A stretch of DNA of 64,000 nucleotides. Source: Spirochaetota bacterium. GTDB lineage: Bacteria; Spirochaetota; UBA4802; JAGODF01. The stretch's first letter is position 1, and each line of letters opens with the position of its first letter. This document shows, piece after piece, positions 50,986 to 60,084 of this stretch. The position numbers were made by a program, and so were the translations under genes. The notes beneath the pieces are model-generated. The model saw only the letters and a program-made list of their open reading frames with translations, searched no databases and was not told the origin of the DNA. The stretch covers positions 65,167-129,166 of the forward strand of contig JARKUF010000009.1 of NCBI GenBank assembly GCA_029974015.1. Reading direction: 5' to 3'.

Positions 50986-52527
50986 ATGGAAAAACGCCGT
51001 CTCACATACGCCGTGGAAAAGGCCCGGGACGGGAATCCGACCCTGCTGGTCCACACAGGCCAGGACGTTATTCACATTCACAGCGCCTATCGCCCCGAAG
51101 GCGACTGGCGTATCTTCAAAGATGCCTTCAATCCCGGCAAATACGACATCCTCGTGGTTTTCGGCGCGGGCCTCGGGTATCATCTCCAGGGGCTTTCGAA
51201 GATCATTGGCATGTACCGCCGCGTCATCATCATCGACATTATTTACGGAATCGAGGAGGAGCTGCGAAAGATTCCTGCTTCGGCGTTTCTGGGGAAACAT
51301 CCCTCTATCGTCTTCCTCTCGGGGCTGGAACTCCGGGAGGCGGAAAAAGCCCTGGAAGAAAAGATTGACCTTGCCGAAAGCAGGGGCCTCCAGGTCCTGG
51401 AACACCCCGCCTCGGTTCGCGTCGCCCCGGACTATTACCGGGAGATCAAGGACATCATCGCAAGGCTCGTAAACCGCAAGGGCGGCGATATGGTGACGCG
51501 GTCCGCCCTCGGGCGGAGGTTTTTCCGCAACGCCGTAATCAACCTCATGGGATTTGGACATCACCGCCCCTTCAATGCCCTTGAGGGCCGCTTCACGAAC
51601 GCCGGGGCCCTTGTGGCGGCATCGGGGCCCAGCCTGACGAAAATAATTCCCGCACTCGGTGCGCGCCGCAATCGGGTTTTCATCATCGCCGTCGATTCCG
51701 CCCTCCCGGTCCTTACAGGACACGGCATCCATCCCGATTTTTTCGTGTCAATCGATCCACAGCCCTATATTATGGAGCACTTCGATCGGACCGGGGAACG
51801 CCGTGGCATCCCCCTCCTGACCATGACCACGGATCCCGGGATATTCGCGGCGGAAGCGGGGTTTCTCTCGCTCAACACGCATCCGGTGTCCCAATTCATC
51901 GAAGAGGCGGCCCCGAGGGCCGTCGGTTCCTTCCACTCGGCCTCCGGCACCGTGGCCGGCGATGCGGTGAAGGCGGCCCTCCTTATGGGCTTTCAGGCAA
52001 TCGGCCTTGCGGGATTCGATTTTTCCTTCCCCGGATTGGAAATCTACGCCCGGGGGAGCGCCTACCAGCACCGATACGCCGCAATTTTCCACGACCGCAC
52101 CGCACCTGTGGAAACGCGCAATCTGCGTTATATCATGAAATCAAGCGGCGCTGTGAAGCAGGGCGGGCTCTATACCCGAAAATCATTCATACGATACCGC
52201 GAGGCCTTAGCGGATATGGCCCAAAAAGAAGGCGGTGGGAGGATTCGTGTCATTGCTCCGGGCCCCGCCCTTCCGGGCATCGCCACTCAGGAGATGGAGA
52301 AATTCATAGATTCCATAGAACTGCTTCCGGACGCCGGGAAGAACTTAGTGCGTTCAGCAATTGAAGAAGTCCCCGCTCTTGGTAAAACCATCGACATCTC
52401 GCACATCATGTCACTTCTGAGCGATGATGTGAGAAGTAAAATAACCCGCGCCTCCCTGGAGGGCGATGATGGCGGCATTGCCCGCGGAGAGCATTTTTTC
52501 GCAAAGATGCTGGAAACCCGGTCTTGA
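50986..52527 (+). CDS. Motility-associated factor (Maf/DUF115) glycosyltransferase-like protein
   Basis: A 513-residue protein. An N-terminal Rossmann-like part (VVFGAGLGYHLQGLS) precedes the DUF115/Maf core with GALVAASGPSLTKIIPAL, FIIAVDSALPVLTGHGIHPDFFVSIDPQP and GFQAIGLAGFDFSFPG. Maf proteins transfer nonulosonic-acid-type sugars to flagellin in several flagellated bacteria; spirochaetes carry many homologues. The ATG at 50986 follows AGGGAA; the frame is open for another 61 codons upstream without similarity. A gene for a SPOR-domain protein follows after 140 bp. Confidence 0.82.
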   Translation: MEKRRLTYAVEKARDGNPTLLVHTGQDVIHIHSAYRPEGDWRIFKDAFNPGKYDILVVFGAGLGYHLQGLSKIIGMYRRVIIIDIIYGIEEELRKIPASAFLGKHPSIVFLSGLELREAEKALEEKIDLAESRGLQVLEHPASVRVAPDYYREIKDIIARLVNRKGGDMVTRSALGRRFFRNAVINLMGFGHHRPFNALEGRFTNAGALVAASGPSLTKIIPALGARRNRVFIIAVDSALPVLTGHGIHPDFFVSIDPQPYIMEHFDRTGERRGIPLLTMTTDPGIFAAEAGFLSLNTHPVSQFIEEAAPRAVGSFHSASGTVAGDAVKAALLMGFQAIGLAGFDFSFPGLEIYARGSAYQHRYAAIFHDRTAPVETRNLRYIMKSSGAVKQGGLYTRKSFIRYREALADMAQKEGGGRIRVIAPGPALPGIATQEMEKFIDSIELLPDAGKNLVRSAIEEVPALGKTIDISHIMSLLSDDVRSKITRASLEGDDGGIARGEHFFAKMLETRS

Positions 52528-52569
52528 GGCGCGATTTGCCTGTCGCACATGGTTGGCCAATCGCGCCTC
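52526..52569. repeat. Hairpin after the maf gene
   Basis: GAGGCGCGATT (52526-52536) pairs perfectly with AATCGCGCCTC (52559-52569), and GCC/GGC extends the stem inward after one mismatch. No T tract follows on either strand, so a role in mRNA stability or attenuation is as likely as termination. Confidence 0.45.
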
Positions 52570-52667
52570 AGGTGAAAATGAGAAAATTGTCTCAATAATG
52601 ACAGCAAAGGGGCCGAACAATCAATATAACTCCAAATCCCCGAAACCCAAAGGCAGGTCACAGAGAC

Positions 52668-53519
52668 ATGGAACATTTCGACGATAGAAGCGCCGGAAGG
52701 CCCAGGGAGAAAAGCGTGTATCTCCTCCACCTCGACGCACCGAGGATCATCATCATTTCCTGCGTCCTCGTGGGGGTGCTTATAATCGCGTTTCTCATAG
52801 GCATGAACCTCGGCACCGACGATAGGACCCACACCGGGACAACCGCCCGCCAGGATATGCTCTTTAACCCGATCCCCGAGGAGCCCATTCGGGAGGGGGG
52901 CGACCTTCCCGGGCTCGACGGACAGGCGGGGCATCACGACCCGGCCCCGGCCAGCCAGGCGGCCGCTCCAGGAGCGGAGCCCTTCGGGGACGCCCCGCAC
53001 CAGGCGCCAGCGCAGGTCCCGGGGGAAGCGATTGCGTCGGGAAAGCACACTCCGGCCCAGGGCGCCGAAAAAGAATCCCGGGACATCCTGACCCAGGATA
53101 CAATCAAGGAAATCATACCTCCCGCGAACACCATTAAGCCTGAACGTAAGGAGAAGGCAGCCATTGCCCATCAGAAAAGCAAGGGCCGCAAAAACGGCGA
53201 TTCCGTCCGACGGGAGCCGCGGCAGAAGTCCCACAGGACCGTGGAAGTTTCATCAAGGACGGAGAAGTCCGAGCGCCCCTCCCGAAGCGGCTACTCCATA
53301 CAGGTCTCTGCATACGACAATCGCGACGCGGCCCGCCGGGAAGTTGAGAAGCTGAAAGGGCACCGATACGATCCCTATATAGAGAACACCATCATCAACG
53401 GGAAAAAATTTTTCCGCGTGAGAATAGGTCCCCTTTCCTCCAGGTCCGAGGCGGTGAAGCTACTGGAAGAAATCCAGGAAATGAACCGCTATGAGCGGAG
53501 CTTCTTGATACGCGAGTGA
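52668..53519 (+). CDS. SPOR-domain membrane protein
   Basis: A 283-residue protein. One membrane helix at ~27-45 (IIIISCVLVGVLIIAFLIGM), a long low-complexity Pro/Ala/Glu linker, and a C-terminal SPOR domain from ~210 (GYSIQVSAYDNRDAARREVE, then FFRVRIGPLSSRSEAVKLLE). SPOR domains bind denuded peptidoglycan, usually at division sites. It is likely an inner-membrane cell-envelope protein. It follows the maf gene and converges on radC across a GC-rich hairpin. Confidence 0.88.
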   Translation: MEHFDDRSAGRPREKSVYLLHLDAPRIIIISCVLVGVLIIAFLIGMNLGTDDRTHTGTTARQDMLFNPIPEEPIREGGDLPGLDGQAGHHDPAPASQAAAPGAEPFGDAPHQAPAQVPGEAIASGKHTPAQGAEKESRDILTQDTIKEIIPPANTIKPERKEKAAIAHQKSKGRKNGDSVRREPRQKSHRTVEVSSRTEKSERPSRSGYSIQVSAYDNRDAARREVEKLKGHRYDPYIENTIINGKKFFRVRIGPLSSRSEAVKLLEEIQEMNRYERSFLIRE

Positions 53520-53526
53520 CCCCGCC

Positions 53527-53551
53527 GCCCCTCCCCCGTCCGGGGAGGGGC
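53527..53551. terminator. GC-rich hairpin between convergent genes
   Basis: GCCCCTCCCC (53527-53536) pairs with GGGGAGGGGC (53542-53551) around a 5-nt loop, midway between the stops of the SPOR gene and radC. It is followed by TTAAAAATAT; the T tract is poor, so it may be a weak bidirectional terminator. Confidence 0.5.
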
Positions 53552-54238
53552 TTAAAAATATCCCTCTTCCCGCATGCTTAAATACGATGTCTCGCTTATA
53601 ATCAGATGGTCCAATAGTTCAATGCCGATTATCTCTCCCGCTTCGCGGATCCGCCGGGTTGTCTGAATATCTTCCTTGGAAGGCGTGAGGACCCCGGAAG
53701 GATGGTTATGTGCGATTATAATGGAGGAGCCGGCCTCCCGGATCGCCTCACGAAACACCTCCCGGGGATGGACGATAGCCTCGGAGATGGTCCCCACGGA
53801 CACCACGCATTTTCGAATCACGTGGTTTTTATTGTTAAGCACCAGGACGCGGAATTCCTCCCGGCGAAGCCCCACGAATTCCGGCATTATATGCTTCCAC
53901 ACCAGGGCCGGCGAGTCGACCCTGGTAATTGCCCCGCCGGGGGCGAGTATCCTTCTTCCCAGCTCGAAGGAGGCCTGGATCCTCAATGACTTGACCATGC
54001 CCACCCCCTTGCTCTCCGCAAGCTCCCGGAGGCCTGCCCGGTACATCCCGCCGAGGCTTCCAAAGCGCCGCAAGAGCTCCCCAGAAAGGTCGATGACGTC
54101 CCGGTCCTTTGTACCCGTCCCCAAAACCATGGACAGGAGTTCCTGGTCAGAGAGATCGCGTACGCTCCCCCCGGCCAGGCATTTCTGCACAGGGAGATAT
54201 TGCCCCGTACTGCGCGTTGCTCCTTTCGGTCCTCTCAT
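53552..54238 (-). CDS. radC: RadC family JAB-domain protein
   Basis: A 228-residue protein. The N-terminal helix-hairpin-helix-like part has LSDQELLSMVLGTGTKDRDV and SKGVGMVKSLRIQASFELGR. The C-terminal JAB/MPN-type metal-binding domain has the motif IIIAHNHPSGVLTPSKED (H-x-H...S...D). RadC was named for a repair phenotype now doubted; its true role is unknown. The length is normal. It lies downstream of hppA on the same strand, separated by a strong terminator. Confidence 0.93.
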   Translation of the reverse strand: MRGPKGATRSTGQYLPVQKCLAGGSVRDLSDQELLSMVLGTGTKDRDVIDLSGELLRRFGSLGGMYRAGLRELAESKGVGMVKSLRIQASFELGRRILAPGGAITRVDSPALVWKHIMPEFVGLRREEFRVLVLNNKNHVIRKCVVSVGTISEAIVHPREVFREAIREAGSSIIIAHNHPSGVLTPSKEDIQTTRRIREAGEIIGIELLDHLIISETSYLSMREEGYF

Positions 54239-54283
54239 GTGCCGGCCCTCCGTCTATTAATACGAAATTCCGGCGTGAAATAT

Positions 54284-54322
54284 CAAAAAAAAAAAGGCGT
54301 TCCCTTGCCCCGGGGAACGCCT
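54284..54322 (-). terminator. Intrinsic terminator of hppA
   Basis: On the minus strand a 10-bp stem (AGGCGTTCCC/GGGAACGCCT, 54295-54304 with 54313-54322) is followed by a run of about 12 T. It stands 41 bp after the hppA stop codon and before radC. Confidence 0.92.
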
Positions 54323-54362
54323 GGAAATGTTCAATAGTGGAGAGATCCTGTCGTATTTTACC

Positions 54363-56816
54363 TTATTTTTCTTCGGGAATTCGCATCGCGTAGAAGGAAC
54401 GCCATACGAAATACAGACCGATGAGGAAAAGCGGTATCGAGATGAAAGGCGCAATGTTGGTGCCGTTGGTTTCCCGCGCATGGACGGCCATTTCAATGGC
54501 TATTTCCGTCGCCAGGAGGCCGAAGAGCGTGGAGAACTTGATGATCGGGTTCAGGGACACGGATGAGGTGTCCTTGAAGGGGTCGCCCACTGTGTCGCCG
54601 ATGACTGTGGCGGCATGGAGGTCGGTGTTCTTCGCCTTGAGGTCCACTTCCACCACCTTCTTCGCGTTGTCCCAGGAGCCGCCTGCGTTGGCCATGTAGA
54701 TGGCCTGGAAGAGGCCGAAGACGGCGATGGAGATGAGGTACGCCACGAAGAAGTTCGGGTTCAGGAGCGCAAAGGCAAGGGTGATCATCATCAGGGCAAG
54801 GAAGATATTCCACATTCCTTTCTGAGCGTACTGGGTGCAGATTCGGACGACTGTCTTGGAATCTTCTATGTCAGCTTCCGTCTTGTTCAGATCAAGATTT
54901 TTCTTGATGAACTCGACCGCGCTGTATGCGCCCGTGGTGACCGCCTGCATGGAGGCGCCGCTGAACCAGTAGATCACCGCGCCGCCGCAGATGAGCCCCA
55001 GAAGGATCGGAGCGTCGGTGAGCTGCACCTGCAGCATTCCCTTGCTCTGCAGGAGCAGGATGATGGAGAATATCATCGTCGTTGCCCCGACCACCGCGGT
55101 GCCGATGAGCACCGGTTTTGCCGTCGCCTTGAAGGTGTTCCCCGCGCCGTCGTTGGACTCGAGGTAGAACTTGCCCTGCTCGAAGTCGGGGTCAAAGCCG
55201 AAGTCCTTCTTTATTTCTTCCTTGATGCCGGGGATTGCCTCGATCTGCGAAAGTTCGAAGATCGACTGCGCGTTGTCGGTCACCGGGCCGTAGCTGTCGA
55301 CCGCGATATTGACCGGTCCCATGCAGAGGAAGCCGTAGGCCACCAAACCGAAGGCGAAAATCGAAGGAAAGTTGATCACTTCGTGCGGAATGAAAAGGCT
55401 CACCGCGTACGCGCCCGACATGAGGCCGGCGATCAGCATGCCCTTGTAGAACGCGCTGAAGTTGCCGGCAACGATACCGGAGAGGATGGTGAGGGACGCG
55501 CCGCCTTCCTTGGAGGCTACCACAATCTCATTCACATGCTTGGACTTCGAGCTGGTGAAGACTTTGGTGAACTCGGGAATGAGCACCGCCGCGAGGGTGC
55601 CGCAGCTTATGATAAGAGCAAGCTGCCACCACACATGCGGCATCGGAGTCATGACGCCGTTCACCATCACCTCGAGGTCGCTGATCAGCGTGTAGCTGCC
55701 CGCGAACGAAACGGAGATGCAGAGGATTGCCGCGATCCAGATAAGACGCATAAGGGGCTCTTCAAAATCGAACTCCTTTTTGCCCTTGTACTTGGCGGAA
55801 GATATCGCCTGGTTCACAAAGTAGGCGAGACCGGAGCAGAAATCCATGAGGAAGCGCATGGCGAATATCCAAACGATGAGCTTGCCCTGGATGGCTTCCT
55901 TCACGCCCGCGTCGGGGCTGACCACTGCGAGGGTGATGAAGGAGATGAGGGCGACGCCCGTCACACCGTATGTTTCAAAACCGTCCGCCGTGGGGCCTAC
56001 GCTGTCGCCCGCATTGTCGCCGGTGCAGTCGGCAATGACGCCCGGGTTGCGCGGATCGTCTTCCTTGACCTTGAAGACGATCTTCATGAGGTCGGAGCCG
56101 ATGTCGGCGATCTTGGTGAAGATACCGCCCGCGATGCGGAGGGCCGACGCGCCCAGCGACTCGCCTATGGCGAAGCCGAGGAAGCAGTACCCGACGATGT
56201 CACGCGGAACAAAGAGGAGGATGATGACCATCATGACCAGCTCGAGGGAGATGAGGAAAAGGCCCACGCTCATCCCCGCGCGGAGCGGGATGTTCACCAC
56301 GTCCCAGGGCTTTCCGGCAAGCGACGCAAAGGCTGTCCGCGAGTTGGCGAAGGTGTTGATGCGGATGCCATACCATGCCACCGTATAGGAACCGCCCATC
56401 CCTATGACGGAGAAAAGAAGGATTAAAAGCAGCGTGGGGACGCTCTCTCCTTTCAGGGCCAGGAAATAAAAAGCCATTGCGGCGGCGATAAAGGCGAACA
56501 GCAGAAGAAGAAACTTGCCCTGCTGAATAAGATAGGTGCGGCATGTCTGGAAGATGATCTCCGCGATTTTCAGGGTCGATTCGTGGGCCCTGATTTTCTT
56601 GATCTGTTGGCGAAGGAAAAGGCTGATGCCGAGTGTGCCGGCAATGACCATGGCTCCCCAGAAAAGCAGATCCCAGGGCTTGATCCCTCCCAGCAGTTTG
56701 TACGGTGCGCCATTATGCAGGTTGGGAATCGCGAGGTCGGCCTCGCTGGCATGCGCAGCCAGCGACATGAAAAGAAGGCCGAACCCGGTTAGAAAAACCG
56801 TTTTCAACGCTTTCAT
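54363..56816 (-). CDS. hppA: Membrane-bound ion-pumping pyrophosphatase
   Basis: An 817-residue polytopic protein that couples pyrophosphate hydrolysis to H+ or Na+ transport. It has an N-terminal signal-like segment (TVFLTGFGLLFMSLAAHASE), then the substrate loop GGIFTKIADIGSDLMK with EDDPRNPGVIADCTGDNAGDS, and the C-terminal WDNAKK plus GDTVGDPFKDTSS. The cation-specificity motif reads GNTFKATAKP; Lys at the fifth position is the mark of K+-independent enzymes. About 30 extra residues (GIKEEIKKDFGFDPDFEQGK) precede it. It is longer than typical HppA (~650-750). ATG 56816 was chosen over longer in-frame starts because the signal segment begins there. Confidence 0.93.
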   Translation of the reverse strand: MKALKTVFLTGFGLLFMSLAAHASEADLAIPNLHNGAPYKLLGGIKPWDLLFWGAMVIAGTLGISLFLRQQIKKIRAHESTLKIAEIIFQTCRTYLIQQGKFLLLLFAFIAAAMAFYFLALKGESVPTLLLILLFSVIGMGGSYTVAWYGIRINTFANSRTAFASLAGKPWDVVNIPLRAGMSVGLFLISLELVMMVIILLFVPRDIVGYCFLGFAIGESLGASALRIAGGIFTKIADIGSDLMKIVFKVKEDDPRNPGVIADCTGDNAGDSVGPTADGFETYGVTGVALISFITLAVVSPDAGVKEAIQGKLIVWIFAMRFLMDFCSGLAYFVNQAISSAKYKGKKEFDFEEPLMRLIWIAAILCISVSFAGSYTLISDLEVMVNGVMTPMPHVWWQLALIISCGTLAAVLIPEFTKVFTSSKSKHVNEIVVASKEGGASLTILSGIVAGNFSAFYKGMLIAGLMSGAYAVSLFIPHEVINFPSIFAFGLVAYGFLCMGPVNIAVDSYGPVTDNAQSIFELSQIEAIPGIKEEIKKDFGFDPDFEQGKFYLESNDGAGNTFKATAKPVLIGTAVVGATTMIFSIILLLQSKGMLQVQLTDAPILLGLICGGAVIYWFSGASMQAVTTGAYSAVEFIKKNLDLNKTEADIEDSKTVVRICTQYAQKGMWNIFLALMMITLAFALLNPNFFVAYLISIAVFGLFQAIYMANAGGSWDNAKKVVEVDLKAKNTDLHAATVIGDTVGDPFKDTSSVSLNPIIKFSTLFGLLATEIAIEMAVHARETNGTNIAPFISIPLFLIGLYFVWRSFYAMRIPEEK

Positions 56817-57622
56817 TGTATCTCTTACCCCTCTTTTTATTATTTCCGGCCGACATCCACTAACGGCCTGCACGGACCGTAAACGCGGACGCCTGCGCGG
56901 CAATTTGCGAAACGCACCCCATGGACGGGCGCCCCCCTGGTGCGCCCTCAGCGCGCGTACCCCTTTCCTAACGGCGATGGTCCCGGGACTCGCGGGGCGT
57001 CCCTCAAGGCCGGTTGGAAGAAGCGGGGAAGAAACCAAACCGGGACGAACATATCGTTAGACGCAACAGCAACCCATTTTTTAGACGCCGGTTTTACATG
57101 CCCCGTACGCTTGTCCCGACATGTCGCCGAGGACGGCCGCGCTACGGATTATAGCGCCGGGAAAGTCTCCGCCGCCACAGGGAACCAATTCCCAGGGTGA
57201 CGCCCTTCACAGTTCAACGCATCCAGGCGCAACAACGCGCCCTGTCGGGCCTGGCCCAATAGAGTGATGCGCCTGTTTTTTTTCAAGAGTTTATTTGCCC
57301 AAGAGGCTGCGCGGCCTTATTTATAAAGGGGTGTGAGTAAGCCATCAAAATAAAAATCAATAAATATTATACGGATTAAAATAACTATAACTTAAATATT
57401 AACACTAAAATTTCACGTATGGTGACGAAACCGAAAACAATTTAATGTATACTGAAATTTTCTTTTTTGCGGCCCCCGGGTGGCCACGTTAAATTTTTTT
57501 TATTTTTTATAAAAACCAGCGGGAGTATGCTCCCGATCTCTCAAAACACGCGCCCGGGCCAGCCCGCACGCAGGCCAGCTCGGACCGCCGCACAGTGTAT
57601 GTTGTTGACCACTCGTTGCGGA
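56817..57622. other. 806-bp region without a recognisable gene upstream of hppA
   Basis: The part next to hppA (56817-57260) is GC-rich; 57300-57500 is strongly AT-rich with several possible -10 boxes, for example TATAAT on the minus strand at 57371-57366 and TGTATACT on the plus strand at 57446-57453, neither with a good -35. A small hairpin CGGGAG/CTCCCG lies near 57519-57534. No open frame with family similarity or tRNA was found. It may be a long hppA leader or hold an unrecognised RNA. Confidence 0.4.
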
Positions 57623-57805
57623 TTACGCGGAACGCGCTTTCTTGACCCTGTCAAGAAGGTCGGACACGGCCTTCTGCTTGTTCTTCAGCATTTCCTTGTA
57701 ATCGACGGTCCTGCAATGGTGAATCTCCACGGGCAGTGTATTCATTTCAATGCTGAGAAGCTCCTCGATGATTTCCACCTCTTCCCGCGACAATTCCATG
57801 TTCAT
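57623..57805 (-). CDS. Small helical protein of unknown function
   Basis: A 60-residue, mostly helical and charged protein (LSREEVEIIEELLSIEMNTL, then VDYKEMLKNKQKAVSDLLDR). It has a perfect AGGAGG 6 nt before the ATG, which is strong evidence that it is translated. From memory similar ~60-residue proteins with a DYxExLKxxxxxxxxLL tail occur in many proteobacteria and other phyla, without known function. It stands alone upstream of the long gap before hppA. Confidence 0.75.
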   Translation of the reverse strand: MNMELSREEVEIIEELLSIEMNTLPVEIHHCRTVDYKEMLKNKQKAVSDLLDRVKKARSA

Positions 57806-57903
57806 GGCATACCTCCTGAAATCTGTACTCTATACATATAATACATTCAACGGACCAGCCGGTCAATATTTTTGAAGAACAAATATTGCTATTCAAAATG
57901 TCA

Positions 57904-58005
57904 GGGTGGACCCCTAAAAAATAAATTTTGGCAACCTGTAATAATCAGGTTTTCCCGCCCGCCGAAGGCGGGCGGGAAAACCTGATTATTGTGACTGCCC
58001 TCATT
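57904..58005 (+). repeat. Dispersed hairpin repeat with a perfect 24-bp stem
   Basis: The arms 57940-57963 and 57967-57990 are perfectly complementary around a GAA loop (core CCCGCCCGCC/GGCGGGCGGG, flanks AATAATCAGG/CCTGATTATT). The left AT-rich part (CCCCTAAAAAATAAATTTTGG) is present, but the central CTGACAT segment is missing. The flanking 57806-57903 and 58006-58101 hold no gene. Confidence 0.85.
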
Positions 58006-58101
58006 TTATCCCGGAATGCCTTCCTGCTCCGTGTATTATTTTCTTGCTTTTTTCCCAAAGATAATCCATCCTGTGCCTAATGAAAATTCCGGGTGCGCAA
58101 G

Positions 58102-59253
58102 ATGACCCTTCCCCAGGCCAAAGCACAGGACAAAAAAAACATACTTGTCATCGATGACAGCAAGCTAAACAGGGCCATCGTTCGAAAAACCCTGGGTAAT
58201 CACGGTATGGACGTTGCCGAGGCCGCTGACGGATTGGAAGGCCTCGAAATCCTCGAAAAGAAGCGTTTTGACCTGATCCTGGTAGACATAATTATGCCGA
58301 ACCTCGACGGGTTCGGTTTTATTGAGCGTTTCAAAAAAAAGGGGTTAAACGATTTCATACCCGTCATCCTCATGACGGGGTCCGAGGACCTAAACGCGAA
58401 AATCAAGGGCCTTACCATAGGGGCCGACGACTATCTTCTCAAGCCCCTTAACGAGAAAGAACTCCTGGCGCGGGTGCATTCGCTCATCCGCCTCAAGAAA
58501 ACCCATGATGAACTCTTTCAGAAAAACCTCATCATCAAAAAGGAGCTGGAAATCGCCAAAAGGGTCCAGGAGTTCATCATACCCCGGGACTTCAACCATG
58601 TCAGTTATCCATCGATAAATGGCCGGTATCTTCCCATTGAAGATATCGGTGGCGATTTTTTCGACTGCTACAGGCTTGGCGACGATACAGGAATCCTAAT
58701 CGCCGATGTGACGGGCCACGGCATCCCCGCCGCCATGGTGATGACAATGGCGAAGATGATGTTCGGCCTGTACGCCGCCCAGATCGATTCCCCGAGCGTT
58801 CTGCTCTCCCGGGTGAACAACGAACTGAGAAACCTCATCCTGGACAACCAGTACATCACAGTCTTTTACCTCATTTATGACGCCGAGAACCGCCAGATTC
58901 GCTTTACCAACGCGGGGCACGCCCGGCCACTCTACTTCCGCCGCAGTTCGGGAAAGATCCTCGCCCTGGACACCGACGGGCTCTTCGTAGGCATAAAAGA
59001 CGACACCGAATACGAAGAGAAGACCCTCTCCGTCCAAGAAGGCGACCGCCTCTTCCTGTACACCGACGGAATAACGGAACTTAAAAACCCAAAGCGCGAG
59101 GAGTTCGGCGAGAAGCGGCTGGCCCGGTACATCATGGAAAACGCCGACATTACCGGCGCGGCCTTCTGCGACGGCCTTCTCTCGGAGGTGCGGTTTTTCT
59201 CCGGCGGAGGGCCCCCCAACGACGACATCGCATTCCTCGACGTGGAATTTTGA
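58102..59253 (+). CDS. Response regulator with SpoIIE-type phosphatase output
   Basis: A 383-residue protein. The receiver domain (~13-130) has the acidic pair in VIDDSK, phospho-acceptor Asp62 in LILVDIIMPN, Thr in LMTGS and Lys114 in DDYLLKPLN. A short coiled-coil linker (ELEIAKRVQEFIIP) leads to a PP2C/SpoIIE domain with IGGDFFDCY, LIADVTGHGIPAAMVM, NAGHARPLYFRR, LFLYTDGITE and PPNDDIAFL. Like RsbU/RssB-type proteins it should control a partner-switching anti-sigma pathway on phosphorylation. The start may instead be GTG 58093. Its sensor kinase is not adjacent. Confidence 0.9.
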   Translation: MTLPQAKAQDKKNILVIDDSKLNRAIVRKTLGNHGMDVAEAADGLEGLEILEKKRFDLILVDIIMPNLDGFGFIERFKKKGLNDFIPVILMTGSEDLNAKIKGLTIGADDYLLKPLNEKELLARVHSLIRLKKTHDELFQKNLIIKKELEIAKRVQEFIIPRDFNHVSYPSINGRYLPIEDIGGDFFDCYRLGDDTGILIADVTGHGIPAAMVMTMAKMMFGLYAAQIDSPSVLLSRVNNELRNLILDNQYITVFYLIYDAENRQIRFTNAGHARPLYFRRSSGKILALDTDGLFVGIKDDTEYEEKTLSVQEGDRLFLYTDGITELKNPKREEFGEKRLARYIMENADITGAAFCDGLLSEVRFFSGGGPPNDDIAFLDVEF

Positions 59254-59332
59254 CTCTATTGGCACAATCTTTCCGGAGCGCCCATATAATGTTCCCATTG
59301 AAGGCGCGCCGGATATCATCCGGAGGCCCATC

Positions 59333-59866
59333 ATGAAAAGAAACGCCTTTCCCTGCGCCGTCCTCATTCCTTTGCTCTGCCTTGGCGCATTTTGCGCCAG
59401 ATGCGGAAAGTCCGAGAGGGACCGTTACGTGAACAGGGACAAGGGCTTTTCCATCAGGGTCCCCTCGGGATGGGACATCGAAGAGAAGAAGATGAATACG
59501 GACCTCATCGCCGTGAGCCCGGCTGAAAGCCTTGAGGACACCTTCCGCGAGAACTTCAATGTCCTTGAGGAGATCCTTCCGAAAAGAATGACCACCGACG
59601 AATATTACCTGAAGGGGATGCCGCTTTTTAAGGAGTTCGCAAAAGAATTCGTCCAGCACGAAAGCGGCAAGGAGAACATCGACGGCGCGGCATTCCGCTT
59701 CGATCTGGTGTCGCACCAGATGGGCCCCCTGCGGATCAAGGTACTCCAATACCTGTATGTGAAGGACAAAAAAGGATATCTCATCACATTCTCGGCGGCG
59801 GAGGACAAGTACGGCCTCTACGAGGCCATGTTTAAGGAAATCGCAAAGGGATTTCGCTTCGAATGA
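59333..59866 (+). CDS. PsbP-like lipoprotein
   Basis: A 177-residue protein. The signal sequence ends in a lipobox-like FCARCG (Cys24). The mature part begins YVNRDKGFSIRVPSGWDIEE and contains LIAVSPAESLEDTFRENFNV, the pattern of the PsbP/Mog1-like alpha-beta fold found in many bacterial lipoproteins. No enzymatic role is expected. It lies 79 bp after the phosphatase gene on the same strand. Confidence 0.75.
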   Translation: MKRNAFPCAVLIPLLCLGAFCARCGKSERDRYVNRDKGFSIRVPSGWDIEEKKMNTDLIAVSPAESLEDTFRENFNVLEEILPKRMTTDEYYLKGMPLFKEFAKEFVQHESGKENIDGAAFRFDLVSHQMGPLRIKVLQYLYVKDKKGYLITFSAAEDKYGLYEAMFKEIAKGFRFE

Positions 59867-60084
59867 AGGACAGTTGACAATATCTTAAATAAAAAATTCC
59901 CTCTACAGGCGGTTTATGGGGTATTTTTCGATCACGCAGGGAGGGGTTAAAAAACCCTTGCATGCGTCAACAACGAGAACTTGTTAGTGCACCCGTTCAA
60001 CCGCCTTCTTAAACCGAAAGCGCAGAGGCTGCCGCCGAATAATTGGTCACGGCAATGCGGACCGTGGTTTTTTGTATGGACTGA

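Noticed and set aside
54615-56426. Open frame of about 600 codons opposite hppA
   Set aside because: It is fully antisense to a conserved membrane pyrophosphatase and encodes a His/Arg/Glu-rich sequence without family similarity; it is a by-product of codon bias.
59874-59902. TTGACA upstream of the MFS gene as a promoter
   Set aside because: No acceptable -10 at 15-19 bp spacing.
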